DNA of 64,000 nucleotides, taken from assembly GCF_040110915.1 (NCBI RefSeq), contig NZ_CP157793.1, forward strand, positions 2,182,939 through 2,246,938, given 5' to 3'. The position numbers and the translations under genes were made by a program. The notes under the pieces were generated by a model, which saw only the letters and a list, made by a program, of their open reading frames with translations, was not told the DNA's origin and ran no database searches. Positions 50,777 to 59,493 of this stretch are shown piece by piece. Position 1 is the first letter of the stretch. Each line of letters begins with the position of its first letter. The stretch is from Stappia sp. GTDB taxonomy: Bacteria; Pseudomonadota; Alphaproteobacteria; Rhizobiales; Stappiaceae.

Positions 50777-51646
50777 ATGGCGAAGGTCTTGATCACGGGG
50801 ATCGCGGGCGGCTTCGGCAAGCCGACAGCGCTGGCGCTCATGGCTCGCGGGCACGTGGTGGCGGGCAGCGTGCGCAGCCGCGCGGGGCCGAATGCGGGAA
50901 CGCTGGCGGAACTGGAGGCCGCCGGTGCGCGGATCGTCCAGATGGATGTGACCGATACGGGCGGCACCGAAGCTGGCGTGGCCGAAGCCATCGCGGCGCT
51001 CGGCGGTCTCGACGTTCTGTTCAACAATGCCGGGATCGGCTCCTACGGGATCCAGGAACTGATGTCGCCCGAGGACATGGCCCGCGTTTTCGACGTGAAC
51101 GTCACCGGCGTGCAGCGGGTGATGCGCGCCGTCCTGCCGCACATGCGGGCGAACGGGCGCGGCACGGTCCTCTACACTTCCAGCCTGATCGGGCGGATCG
51201 CGACGCCTTTTTACGGCACCTATTCCGCGTCGAAATGGGCGTTGGAGGCCATCGTCGAATGCTACCGGACGGAGCTCTCGGGCTTCGGAATCGAGTCCTG
51301 CCTCATCGAGCCCGGTGCGATGCCGACGGCCTTCTTCGACGGCTTGGTCACGCCGAGCGATCCTGGCCGCGAGGCCGGCTATGGCGACTTCGCGCAGGTG
51401 CCGGCCATGTCGGCGGCCGGCCTTGCCCAGATGCTCGACGCAACCCCTGCGCAGCGACCCGAGCGGATCGCCGAGGCAGTGGTGGCGCTGCTCGACATGC
51501 CTCACGGACAGAAACCCTTCCGCACGGTCGTCGACCATACCGGCGTGGGCCCCGAGATCGAACGCTACAACGACGTGCTGCACGACGTGACGCGCACCGT
51601 CCTGACCAGTTTCGGCATCGAGCGGATGCTCGACCTGAACGCCTGA
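50777..51646 (+). CDS. Short-chain dehydrogenase/reductase (first of pair)
   Basis: This 289-residue classical SDR enzyme has the NAD(P)-binding turn TGIAGGFGKPTALALM (a variant of TGxxxGxG), NNAGIGSYG, catalytic Ser in SSLIGR and YSASK (about residues 154-158). The extended C-terminus includes HTGVGPEIERYNDVLHDVT. The ATG follows CGAGGAGGACGACC. It is ten bases before the second SDR gene. Substrate unknown. Confidence 0.92.
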   Translation: MAKVLITGIAGGFGKPTALALMARGHVVAGSVRSRAGPNAGTLAELEAAGARIVQMDVTDTGGTEAGVAEAIAALGGLDVLFNNAGIGSYGIQELMSPEDMARVFDVNVTGVQRVMRAVLPHMRANGRGTVLYTSSLIGRIATPFYGTYSASKWALEAIVECYRTELSGFGIESCLIEPGAMPTAFFDGLVTPSDPGREAGYGDFAQVPAMSAAGLAQMLDATPAQRPERIAEAVVALLDMPHGQKPFRTVVDHTGVGPEIERYNDVLHDVTRTVLTSFGIERMLDLNA

Positions 51647-51656
51647 GGAGAAAGAC

Positions 51657-52469
51657 ATGAAGACCATCCTGATCACCGGCGCCTCCTCCGGAATCGGCAA
51701 GGCCACCGCCCTGCGCTTCCAGTCCGAGGGCTGGAACGTCGTCGCCACGATGCGCGATCCCTCCGCAGGGGCGGATCTGGCCTCGTTGGACAACGTCCAC
51801 GTCACCCGGCTCGACGTGACCGACCCGGGCTCCATCGCCGCCGCCGTGGCTGACGGGCTGTCCCGGTTTGGTCGGATCGACGTGCTTCTCAACAACGCGG
51901 GCTACGGTGCCTACGGCCCGCTCGAGGCCTTTTCGGCCGAGCGCATCCGCCGCCAGTTCGACACCAACGTGATCGGCCTTCTGGAGGTGACGAAGGCGGT
52001 GCTCCCGCACATGCGCGAGAACCGCTCGGGCACCATCGTCAACATCTCGTCCATCGGCGGGCAGATCACCTTCCCGCTCGGGACGCTCTACCACGGCACC
52101 AAGTTCGCGGTCGAAGGCCTGTCCGAGGCGCTGCATTACGAGCTGGAGCCGCTCGGCATCCGTGTGCGGATCGTGGAGCCGGGAATGATCAGGACGGATT
52201 TCGGCGGCCGCTCCTTCGACTTCGCGATGGACGAGACGCTCTCGGACTACGCCCCGACCGCCGAGGCGATGGGGCGGCTGTTCGGCAAGCTGGCCTCGGA
52301 CCCCTCCGCGCCCGAGGTGGTCGCGGAGGTCATCTGGCAGGCCGTAAACGAGACCGGGGACCGCCTCCGGTTCCGCGCGGGCGCCGATGCCGAGGCATTG
52401 CTCAACGACCGAAAGGGCAAGGACGACGAGACGTTCATAGGCGGGATCAAGGACCTGATGGGGAGCTGA
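51657..52469 (+). CDS. Short-chain dehydrogenase/reductase (second of pair)
   Basis: This 270-residue classical SDR enzyme has TGASSGIGKATALRF, NNAGYGAYGPLE, SSIGG and YHGTK as the cofactor and catalytic motifs. AGGAGAAAGAC precedes the ATG. It is distinct in sequence from its neighbour, so the pair is not a recent duplication. Relatives reduce carbonyl compounds or act on retinol-like substrates, but no specific substrate is suggested. It ends a two-gene operon controlled from the AraC promoter region. Confidence 0.93.
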   Translation: MKTILITGASSGIGKATALRFQSEGWNVVATMRDPSAGADLASLDNVHVTRLDVTDPGSIAAAVADGLSRFGRIDVLLNNAGYGAYGPLEAFSAERIRRQFDTNVIGLLEVTKAVLPHMRENRSGTIVNISSIGGQITFPLGTLYHGTKFAVEGLSEALHYELEPLGIRVRIVEPGMIRTDFGGRSFDFAMDETLSDYAPTAEAMGRLFGKLASDPSAPEVVAEVIWQAVNETGDRLRFRAGADAEALLNDRKGKDDETFIGGIKDLMGS

Positions 52470-52648
52470 CGTCAGCCTGTAGAGCAACCACACACCAGAG
52501 TTGGCGGACGCGGTGCGTCAGGGCACGGGCAGAACGGCCCGCCGCTACTCTTGCGCTCGTCAGGAACGCGTTCGATCCCGGTCGCGAAACGTGGAAGGGC
52601 GGATGAGCCTGACATCCACCCCAACTCCAACCAGAACCCCACAAACTG

Positions 52649-53350
52649 CTACCCCACCGTGACGCCAAACAGCGCTCCCACCGCTGCTGTCGCAGCCATT
52701 GCGATAGCGCCCCAGAGGGTGACCCGCGCAGCGCCCCGAACGACACCAGCGCCGCCGACGGATGCGCCCAGCCCACCGAGAACCGCGAGGCCCACGATCG
52801 TCAATGCCGCCACGAACAGCGCGATCGAAGTTTCGGGCGCCAATAGAACGACGATCAGCGGAACGACCGCACCCACGGCGAATGTGAGAGCCGAGACCAG
52901 CGCCGCCTGGATCGGGCGTGCCGTAACGGTCTCGGAGATGCCGAGTTCGTCGCGGGCATGCGATCCGAGCGCGTCGCGTTCTGTCAGCTGGTGGGCCACC
53001 TTTTCCGCCAGGTCGCGATCCAGCCCCCGGTCTACGTAGATCCGGGTGAGCTCCTCGAGCTCTGCCTCAGGCGTTTCCGCCAGCTCGCGGGTCTCGCGGG
53101 CAAGATCGGCTTGTTCCGCATCGGTCTGGGAACTCACCGAGACGTATTCGCCTGCCGCCATCGACATCGCACCGGCCACGAGGCCAGCCAGCCCCGCTAT
53201 CAGGACCTCCGGCTTTCCGGATCCCGCTGCGGCGACGCCGACCACGAGACTCGCAGTCGAGACGAGCCCGTCGTTGGCGCCGAGAACGGCGGCCCGTAGC
53301 CAGCCGATGCGATGCACCATATGGATTTCGGAATGCGCAAGGCGGCTCAT
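52649..53350 (-). CDS. VIT/CCC1-family metal transporter
   Basis: This 233-residue protein of the VIT1/CCC1 iron-manganese transporter family has five predicted membrane segments. It contains the family's IGWLRAAVLGANDGLVSTASLVVGVAAAG start and GLVAGAMSMAAGEYVSVSSQTDAEQADLARE, whose Glu and Asp residues bind metal at the membrane surface, plus the cytosolic helical domain around 80-140. In bacteria these proteins likely export Fe(II) or Mn(II). It overlaps the P-type ATPase gene by four bases, as the last gene of the flavin/metal operon. Confidence 0.93.
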   Translation of the reverse strand: MSRLAHSEIHMVHRIGWLRAAVLGANDGLVSTASLVVGVAAAGSGKPEVLIAGLAGLVAGAMSMAAGEYVSVSSQTDAEQADLARETRELAETPEAELEELTRIYVDRGLDRDLAEKVAHQLTERDALGSHARDELGISETVTARPIQAALVSALTFAVGAVVPLIVVLLAPETSIALFVAALTIVGLAVLGGLGASVGGAGVVRGAARVTLWGAIAMAATAAVGALFGVTVG

Positions 53351-55254
53351 GGCGTGGCTCCCTGGAGTTTGTCGGCTTGCCCGCCCGAAGCTGGCTTTGG
53401 ATTAGGAATGGTGGGTTCCTGGGGCGTGATGCACAGCGCGCGGAGGGCATTCAGGATCACGGCGACATCGATGACTTCCTGCAGGAGCGCCCCCTGCACC
53501 GGGGTGAGGTATCCGAAGGCGGCCGCGATCATGCCCATGACCGATAGGCCGATCCCGGCGACAACGCTTTCGACGGCGATGCGGCGCGCACCGCGCGCGA
53601 TCTCGATCCCCGGTCCGAGCCGGTCGACACGGTCGACCAGCAGCACGACGTCCGCCGCCTCCGCCGATGCAGCGGCCCCGCGCGCCCCCATCGCAACACC
53701 CACATCGGCCGCAGCGAGTGCAGGAGCGTCGTTGACCCCGTCGCCCACCATCATGACGGGCCCGTGCTTGCGCTCGCTGAGGACGAGCAACACTTTCTGG
53801 TCTGGCGTCAGCCCGGCCCGCAGACCGTCGAGCCCAAGCCCTTCGGTGACACGCTCGGCCACGTCAGCGCGGTCTCCGGTGGCGAGCAGGATACGCGCGA
53901 TCCCCTCGCGCCGCAGCCCGTCCAGCATCTGGCCCGCGCCGTCGCGCAGGGGATCGGACATGACGAGGTGCCCTGCCATGTGCCCGTCGACGGCGACGGC
54001 GACGAGGACCGAGCCGGCAGCGATGACGGAATGATCGCCGGGCCGCCGTCCGACGCGGGACGCGACGAAGGCATCCCCCCCGACGATGACCTTGCGGCCC
54101 TCGACATGGCCGACGACGCCTTCGCCCGGGATCTCCGCCACGTCCGACGGAACCGGCAGCGTGAAGCCCCGTGCCTTCGCGGCGGCGACAATGGCCTGCG
54201 CAACGGGGTGCTTGGAGGCCTGGTCGAGCGATGCCGCGAGGCGCAGGATATCGTCCTCCGCCATGCTGTCGTGGCTGTCGATCGAGACGATTTTCGGCCG
54301 GCCGTCGGTCAGCGTGCCGGTCTTGTCGAGGATCAGCGTTCGGATGCGCGCCATCGTCTCCAGCGGTCCCGCGCCCTTGATCAGCACCCCGAAATGCGCC
54401 GCCCGCGACAGACCGGCGACGAGCGCCACCGGCACCGCGAGGATCAGCGGACAAGGGGTGGCGACGACGAGCACGGCGACGGCCCGGATCGGGTCGCCGG
54501 TGAACCACCAGGCCGCGAAGGCAATCCCGACGGTCACCGCGAGAAAGCCCAGCGACCAGCGATCGGCCAGCCGCGACATCGGCGCTTTGGACGCCTGCGC
54601 CGCCTCCACCAGCCGGACGATCCCGGCATAGGTGCTGTGCTTCGCCTCGTGCGTCGCCGTGAGGTCGAAGGCCTCGCCCGCGTTGGTCGAGCCGCTCATC
54701 GCCTCGGCCCCGCGCGCCAGCCGCACCGGAAGTGACTCGCCGGTCAGCGCGGAGGTGTCGACAAAGGCCGTCTCGGAGGCCACCGTGCCGTCCACGGGCA
54801 CGACGTCGCCCTGCCGGATCAGAAGACGGTCGCCGGGCGCGATGTCGTCGAGCGGGACCTCCTCCAGCCCGCCGTTGCGGTGGCGCGTCGCGGTCCGGGG
54901 CATGCGGGAGAGAAGGTCATGCATCTCGCGCCGGGCGCGGCCTTCGGCGAAGGCTTCGAGGAAGGTGCCGCCTGAGTACATGATCGCGACGACCGCCGCG
55001 GCGAGCGTCTCGCCGAAGACGAGAGCCGCCGACATCGACAGCGCGGCGACGATATCGAGGCCCACCTCGCCGGAGCGCAGGCTGCGCAGGATCTCCACCA
55101 CGAGTGCGGCGAGCGCGGGAACGACGCCGGCGATCCAGATCAGGTTCGCAGCGTCGGGACGGCCGGAAAAGTAGAAGGCAAGTCCCGCAATCAGGCCGGT
55201 CGCGGCAATGAGCAGGATAGCGGTCTTCAAGCGGTCGGTCCGTGTCGTCTCCAT
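53347..55254 (-). CDS. P1B-type heavy-metal-translocating ATPase
   Basis: This 635-residue metal-pumping P-type ATPase has the actuator TGES (171-174), membrane metal-site motif TPCP (266-269), phosphorylated Asp310 in DKTGTLT, the P1B-specific SKHP motif and GDGVNDAPAL. No N-terminal heavy-metal-associated domain is present. The TPC in place of CPC makes copper unlikely as the default; Zn, Cd, Co or Fe are possible. It starts five bases after the apbE stop and is coupled to the VIT gene, so it is probably expressed with the redox genes. Confidence 0.94.
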   Translation of the reverse strand: METTRTDRLKTAILLIAATGLIAGLAFYFSGRPDAANLIWIAGVVPALAALVVEILRSLRSGEVGLDIVAALSMSAALVFGETLAAAVVAIMYSGGTFLEAFAEGRARREMHDLLSRMPRTATRHRNGGLEEVPLDDIAPGDRLLIRQGDVVPVDGTVASETAFVDTSALTGESLPVRLARGAEAMSGSTNAGEAFDLTATHEAKHSTYAGIVRLVEAAQASKAPMSRLADRWSLGFLAVTVGIAFAAWWFTGDPIRAVAVLVVATPCPLILAVPVALVAGLSRAAHFGVLIKGAGPLETMARIRTLILDKTGTLTDGRPKIVSIDSHDSMAEDDILRLAASLDQASKHPVAQAIVAAAKARGFTLPVPSDVAEIPGEGVVGHVEGRKVIVGGDAFVASRVGRRPGDHSVIAAGSVLVAVAVDGHMAGHLVMSDPLRDGAGQMLDGLRREGIARILLATGDRADVAERVTEGLGLDGLRAGLTPDQKVLLVLSERKHGPVMMVGDGVNDAPALAAADVGVAMGARGAAASAEAADVVLLVDRVDRLGPGIEIARGARRIAVESVVAGIGLSVMGMIAAAFGYLTPVQGALLQEVIDVAVILNALRALCITPQEPTIPNPKPASGGQADKLQGATP

Positions 55255-55259
55255 GCGGC

Positions 55260-56240
55260 CTATCTCCCCTCGGCTGAGGCGATTGCCGCTGGCTCTTCGG
55301 AAAATAGTCGTCCTACTCCCACGCCCCGTGCGCTGGCATCATCATCGCGCAAGAGGAACAGGGCGTCGAGCCCGCTTCGTCTTGCGAGCGCAGCACCTTT
55401 GTCCGGCCCAAGCACCATGAGGGCCGTCGCCCAGGCATCGGCTTCGGCACAGGTTCGAGCCACGACGGTGACGGAGGCCGGCGACGCGATCAGCGGCGCG
55501 CCCCGCCTCGGGTCCATCGTGTGCGACAGGCGGCGCCCCTGCACCTCGACCCAGTGACGGTAGTCGCCCGAGGTGGCGACGGCGGCATCCTGCAGCGCGA
55601 GGATCGAATGCGGCGTCCGGCGCTCGGCGTCCGGCGCCTCGACCGCGATGGTCCAGGCTTCGCCGTCCGGCCGGAGGCCCATTGCACGCATCTCGCCATC
55701 GATCCCGACGAGTCCATCTGAAATCCCATGATGGCGCAGGGTCTCGGCGAGCCGGTCCACGCCATAGCCTTTGGCGATGCCGTTGAGGTCGAGTTTCAGG
55801 GCTGCGGCCTTGCGCACGCGGGCGCCGTCCATCTCCAGCGCCTCATGTGCCGGGCGTCGTGAGGCGGTCATCGCGGCGCGGATGCCATCCGGCGCGGCGT
55901 CCCCGGGCCCGAAGCCCCAGGCCGTCACCGCGTCGCCCATGCCAATGTCGAACGCCCCGCCCGTGGCGCGCCCGATCTCCAGGCCGAGGCGCAAGACCGC
56001 AGCGAGTTGCGCGGGCACCTCCACCCATTCTCCCACCGGCGCCGCGTTGAGCCGCATCAGGTCGCTGCCCGCGTTCCAGGTCGACATCTGTCCGTCCACC
56101 TCTTCCACGGCCGCCTGCAGCGCCGCGCGGATCGGGGCCGGGTCGAAGTCTGGCTCCGCGAAGAACAGCGCCGACCAGCGCGTGCCCATGGTCGGTCCGT
56201 TCAGAGCGATGCGCGCGCGCTCAGTAGACATCTTCGACAT
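55260..56240 (-). CDS. apbE: FAD:protein FMN transferase ApbE
   Basis: ApbE attaches FMN covalently to Thr or Ser in extracytoplasmic proteins. The 326-residue product has the family motifs MGTRWSALFF, MSTWNAGSDLMRLN, FDIGMGDAVTAWGFG, KLDLNGIAKGYGVDRLAE (about 152-169) and ATSGDYRHW. It has no obvious lipobox or signal peptide, so its site of action is uncertain. The ATG at 56240 follows GGAGGGG and lies inside the end of the reductase gene (20-base overlap). The likely target is the TGAS motif in the DUF2271 protein two genes upstream. Confidence 0.94.
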   Translation of the reverse strand: MSKMSTERARIALNGPTMGTRWSALFFAEPDFDPAPIRAALQAAVEEVDGQMSTWNAGSDLMRLNAAPVGEWVEVPAQLAAVLRLGLEIGRATGGAFDIGMGDAVTAWGFGPGDAAPDGIRAAMTASRRPAHEALEMDGARVRKAAALKLDLNGIAKGYGVDRLAETLRHHGISDGLVGIDGEMRAMGLRPDGEAWTIAVEAPDAERRTPHSILALQDAAVATSGDYRHWVEVQGRRLSHTMDPRRGAPLIASPASVTVVARTCAEADAWATALMVLGPDKGAALARRSGLDALFLLRDDDASARGVGVGRLFSEEPAAIASAEGR

Positions 56241-58428
56241 ACCGCCCCTCCGCCTTCAGGACCGCCGGCGTCAGCCCGGCCGGCGCGAGGATCTCGGCCA
56301 GCACCTCGGCCACGCCGGCGGCCATGTCTCGTCCGCCGCAGACCATCACGCGCGCGCCATTGCGGATGAGCTCCGCGACCTGAGTGGCCTCGCCGCGCAG
56401 CGCGTCCTGGACGTAATGGGGACGCGCCCCCCGCGAGACGGCCGTGACCAGCCGTGTCAGACGCCCCTCGTCCTGCCATCCGGGGAACTCCTCGCCGTAG
56501 AAGAAATCGCTGTCGGGATGGCGCAGGCCGAAGAACAGGTGGATCGGCCTTCCGCGCGTGTTGGCGCGCACAAAGCCCGCGAGCGGCCCGATGCCGGTCC
56601 CCGCGCCGATCAGGATCAGGGGCGCCCGGCTTCGGCCCGGACGGAAGCCGGGGTTGGGGCGCAGGAAAGCGCTCACCGTGTCGCCAGGTTCCAGCGCTGT
56701 GAGCTGACCCGAGCAGAGGCCGCCGCGATGCTCCTTGACCACGATCTCGATGAAGTCGTCGCGGCGCCCAGAGGCGAGCGAGTAGAGCCGCGGGACGGCG
56801 CCTCCTTCGGGCAGAATGCCGATCAGGTCACCCGCCTGGAACCGTGCGAACCCGCCCCCGAGCAACCGTTGCCAGAGCGCAACGCGGGGAAGCGCGAAGC
56901 GGAGGATCGCCGTCGGGGCCTGCACCTCGGCGCCGTAGTCGCGCCGCGAGACGAGGGTCAGCGTGGTCGTTTGCGGCTGGACAGGCCGGTGCGACAGTTC
57001 GAGTTCGATCCCGAGAGCGTATCCGAGCGCCCGGCCCCAGCGCGCGAAATCCTGCGGCGATTGCCGGTCGATGGTGTCGAGCGGCAGAAGCTCGGGCCAA
57101 CCCTTCGCCTGCGCCGCCGCCGCGACGTCCCTGGCGAAGGCGCAATAGGCCGGAAAGCTGCGGTCGCCGAAGCCGAGTACCGCAAGAGGAATGTCCGGCG
57201 CGCGGTCGGTCGCGTTCAGCCGGTCGAGAAAGCCCTTCGCCGAGGCCGGCGCCGCGCCGTCGCCATAGGTCGCGGCGAGCAAGATGATCCGCTGGGCCGC
57301 AGCGTAGCGCTCCGGAGCGAAGCCCGACATGGGGCCGACATGGACACTCTGCCCGGCTTGCGTCAGCGCGGCGTGAAGCGTCGCGGCAAAGCCCCAGGTG
57401 CTGCCGCCCTCGCTCCCGACAAGCAGGATCGTCTCGGCCCGCCCCGCGGACTGGTTGCCCCGGATGCGCGGTCGACCGCGCCGGCCGGCCAGCCAGACCA
57501 GCACGCCGGTCGCGCCCATGGCCGGAACCCCGAGCGCCATGAGCCCCAGCACGAGCCCCAGCGCTGCCGCGCCCTGTCCGGTGTGCAGCATGTAGATGGT
57601 TTCCGAAACGCGTTCCCAGCCGGTCAGGTCGGCCCAGGCCAGCAGCGCCCCGGTGCCCTGATCGAGATATCCGGTGCCCCGGTCGGTCTTGAGCGTGAAG
57701 ACGTCCGTTGTGTCGCCGGGATAGGGAAAGCTAAGCTCGCGCAACTCGGCGACGGGCGTCTGCTGCAGCGTGGACATTCGGTCCAGCGCAAACCCGGTCT
57801 CTCCACTGACGTCGGTCGGCATGGACGGGATGGGGCCTCCGTCCGGTAGGAGATCGAAGGTGGACGCTGTCATCCAGAGGGCAGTCGTGGAGGACAGAAC
57901 GAGGCCGACGACGGCGATCCGGGCGATCTCGACGTGCAGCCGCCCGGCAAGCGGTCCGCGCAAGCGCGCGAACCAGTGTCGCCAGCCTCCCGTCCGCCGC
58001 GCGACCAGCGCCGCGCCGGAGAGCGAGAGGATCAGCATCGCGGCAGCCCCTGCAGCCATTGCGATGCGGCCGCCATCCCCGAGGAAGAGCGACCGGTGCA
58101 GGTTGGTCAGCCAGCGTTCGGCCTGGTTCGGGTCGGCCGAGGCCACGCCCTCACCCGTCGCCGGGTCGATCACGGCGGCCCCCGGCGCGCCCTGATCGAA
58201 CCAGTAGGCGGTGATCCGGCCCGAGGGTGATCGGCGGATCTGCTCGACGCCCGGATAGACCGTCTGGATGCGGTCCGCGAGGGCGGCGACCGTCAGTCCG
58301 GCTTCCGCCTGCGGCGCGGCGATGCGCTCGGCCGCAGGGAAGACCGACAGAGCCGCGCCGCTCAGGCTCAGGATGGTGACGAGCGCGAGGGCCAGAAGAC
58401 CCGGCCAGCGATGGAGTGCACGGATCAT
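56221..58428 (-). CDS. PepSY-TM / flavodoxin / ferredoxin-NADP reductase fusion
   Basis: This 735-residue fusion has four PepSY-associated membrane helices in the N-terminal 330 residues (RALHRWPGLLALALV, LHRSLFLGDGG, HVEIARIAVVGLVLSSTTALWM, MLHTGQGAAALGLVLGLMAL). A flavodoxin domain follows (about 340-470, ILLVGSEGGSTWGFAATLHAAL, GFGDRSFPAYCAFA). The C-terminus is an FAD/NADPH-binding reductase module (about 490-735, PRLYSLAS, GLCSGQLT, LILIGAGTGIGPLAGFVR). It would draw electrons from cytosolic NADPH and pass them across the membrane, as in sulfite-reductase-like ferric reductases. The ATG at 58428 has AGGAG; a GTG five codons upstream is possible. Confidence 0.92.
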   Translation of the reverse strand: MIRALHRWPGLLALALVTILSLSGAALSVFPAAERIAAPQAEAGLTVAALADRIQTVYPGVEQIRRSPSGRITAYWFDQGAPGAAVIDPATGEGVASADPNQAERWLTNLHRSLFLGDGGRIAMAAGAAAMLILSLSGAALVARRTGGWRHWFARLRGPLAGRLHVEIARIAVVGLVLSSTTALWMTASTFDLLPDGGPIPSMPTDVSGETGFALDRMSTLQQTPVAELRELSFPYPGDTTDVFTLKTDRGTGYLDQGTGALLAWADLTGWERVSETIYMLHTGQGAAALGLVLGLMALGVPAMGATGVLVWLAGRRGRPRIRGNQSAGRAETILLVGSEGGSTWGFAATLHAALTQAGQSVHVGPMSGFAPERYAAAQRIILLAATYGDGAAPASAKGFLDRLNATDRAPDIPLAVLGFGDRSFPAYCAFARDVAAAAQAKGWPELLPLDTIDRQSPQDFARWGRALGYALGIELELSHRPVQPQTTTLTLVSRRDYGAEVQAPTAILRFALPRVALWQRLLGGGFARFQAGDLIGILPEGGAVPRLYSLASGRRDDFIEIVVKEHRGGLCSGQLTALEPGDTVSAFLRPNPGFRPGRSRAPLILIGAGTGIGPLAGFVRANTRGRPIHLFFGLRHPDSDFFYGEEFPGWQDEGRLTRLVTAVSRGARPHYVQDALRGEATQVAELIRNGARVMVCGGRDMAAGVAEVLAEILAPAGLTPAVLKAEGRYVEDVY

Positions 58429-58439
58429 GGCCCCGCTCC

Positions 58440-58910
58440 TCACATGTCGTAGGCGAAGCTGGCGATGTACCGGCGCCCGGTCACCGGCGTGCCCGCACCA
58501 TCGGTCGTGAGCGGGACGGCCACCTCGTTCGGGCTGTCGCGCATGTCCTCGACGGCGGCGTCAATGTGCAGCGTGTAGCCCGCGTCGAAGAGCGCGTCGG
58601 CCAGGTCGAGCGTGATCTCGAGCGTGCGGCCCGCGCCGACGCTGGCGCCGGTGATGCCGTTCACCTGCGCAGTGTCGCCGCCGGTGGCGCGGTACCAGTC
58701 GCTGAGGTGCTCGTAGTACTTGGACTTGCCGCCAGCCATCCAGAGACTGCCGACGTAAGCGCCCGAGGTATCGGTGACGTAGAGCGCGAGATAGGCCCCG
58801 TCGCCGCCGTAATTGTTGAGGGTCGTGGTGAGCGTCACAGGCCTCGCCATGGCGAGGCCGGGGAGCGTCAGCGCGGTGGTGAGCGCGAGCGTTGCGAGAA
58901 GCGACTTCAT
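58440..58910 (-). CDS. DUF2271 periplasmic protein with flavinylation motif
   Basis: This 156-residue secreted DUF2271 protein has a signal peptide (about 1-22, GLAMA-RP) and a beta-rich mature part. NGITGAS at residues 84-90 fits the motif [D/N]xx[S/T]GA[S/T] recognised by ApbE, making Thr87 the probable FMN attachment site. In other bacteria DUF2271 genes occur with PepSY reductases and ApbE in predicted extracytosolic flavin electron-transfer systems linked to iron. The ATG is preceded by GGATCAACCCG with only a weak ribosome-binding site. It lies 38 bases after the Asp-rich gene. Confidence 0.9.
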   Translation of the reverse strand: MKSLLATLALTTALTLPGLAMARPVTLTTTLNNYGGDGAYLALYVTDTSGAYVGSLWMAGGKSKYYEHLSDWYRATGGDTAQVNGITGASVGAGRTLEITLDLADALFDAGYTLHIDAAVEDMRDSPNEVAVPLTTDGAGTPVTGRRYIASFAYDM

Positions 58911-58948
58911 CGGGTTGATCCTTGTTCGGAGAGGAGCTTGAGAGCGGT

Positions 58949-59308
58949 TCAGTTCACCTGAACCTGCGGCGGAGCGCCGTTCCCGAAGAGGCCGTTCTGC
59001 GGAGGGGCGACCGTGCCGGCGGGCGCGGGATTGCGAGCGCCACCGCGGCAATCGTCGTCGTCGTCATCATCGTCGTCGCAGTCATCGTCGTCATCGTGGT
59101 CGCGACGCGAGCCGTCCCGCCAGCGGTCGTCGTCGTCGTCATCGTCGCTTGCGAGAACGAGCGGCATGGCTTGCGATGAGTCATCGAAGAGCGCGGCAAT
59201 GGGCCGAAGGACGCTATCGGCCGGGGCTTGCATCGCACTCCAGGCGGGGACGCCGATCGCGGCGGTCAGCGCCGTGGACGCGACCAGAAGTGTCAGGGTC
59301 TTCTTCAT
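58949..59308 (-). CDS. Secreted Asp-rich protein (predicted metal-binding)
   Basis: This 119-residue protein has a clear signal peptide (about residues 1-25, PAWSA-MQ). Residues 55-87 contain 23 aspartates with two cysteines (Cys77, Cys87) enclosing nine Asp, and a few Arg and Trp. The C-terminal tail is Pro- and Gly-rich. No family is recognised. Such acidic runs bind Ca, Mg, Mn, Fe or lanthanide ions. It is the first gene of the operon with DUF2271, the PepSY reductase and ApbE, and the composite operator lies 46-94 bases upstream. Confidence 0.8.
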   Translation of the reverse strand: MKKTLTLLVASTALTAAIGVPAWSAMQAPADSVLRPIAALFDDSSQAMPLVLASDDDDDDDRWRDGSRRDHDDDDDCDDDDDDDDDCRGGARNPAPAGTVAPPQNGLFGNGAPPQVQVN

Positions 59309-59353
59309 GGCAGGGTCTCCTTTTGTCTGCTGGAGACAATCTGGAGATCTGAC

Positions 59354-59402
59354 CTGAGGGCTTCCTGACGCGTCGGCGATTCCCGCTTCAGCTTGCTGTC
59401 AG
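59354..59402. promoter_or_regulatory. Composite response-regulator operator, copy 1
   Basis: Two direct-repeat pairs face each other: CTGA-N7-CTGA at 59354-59368 and TCAG-N7-TCAG at 59388-59402, with 19 bases between. Eleven-base repeat spacing is typical of OmpR-family regulators. The same arrangement, with the same 19-base gap, occurs in the other promoter region of this locus. It probably controls the Asp-rich/DUF2271/reductase operon. Confidence 0.75.
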
Positions 59403-59423
59403 GAAGAAAGTGGCTTCGGACGG

Positions 59424-59452
59424 AAAAAGGCCCCGCCCGTGAGGGCGAGGCC
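59424..59452 (-). terminator. Rho-independent terminator after the cytochrome b561 gene
   Basis: On the minus strand GGCCTCGCCC-TCAC-GGGCGGGGCC forms a stem of ten with one mismatch, followed by TTTTT. It lies 41 bases beyond the cytochrome gene stop and insulates that pair from the Asp-rich gene operon on the same strand. Confidence 0.85.
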
Positions 59453-59493
59453 AGGGGGGCCGAAGGGACGGTCGGCCTTCGGGTTGGGTTCCG

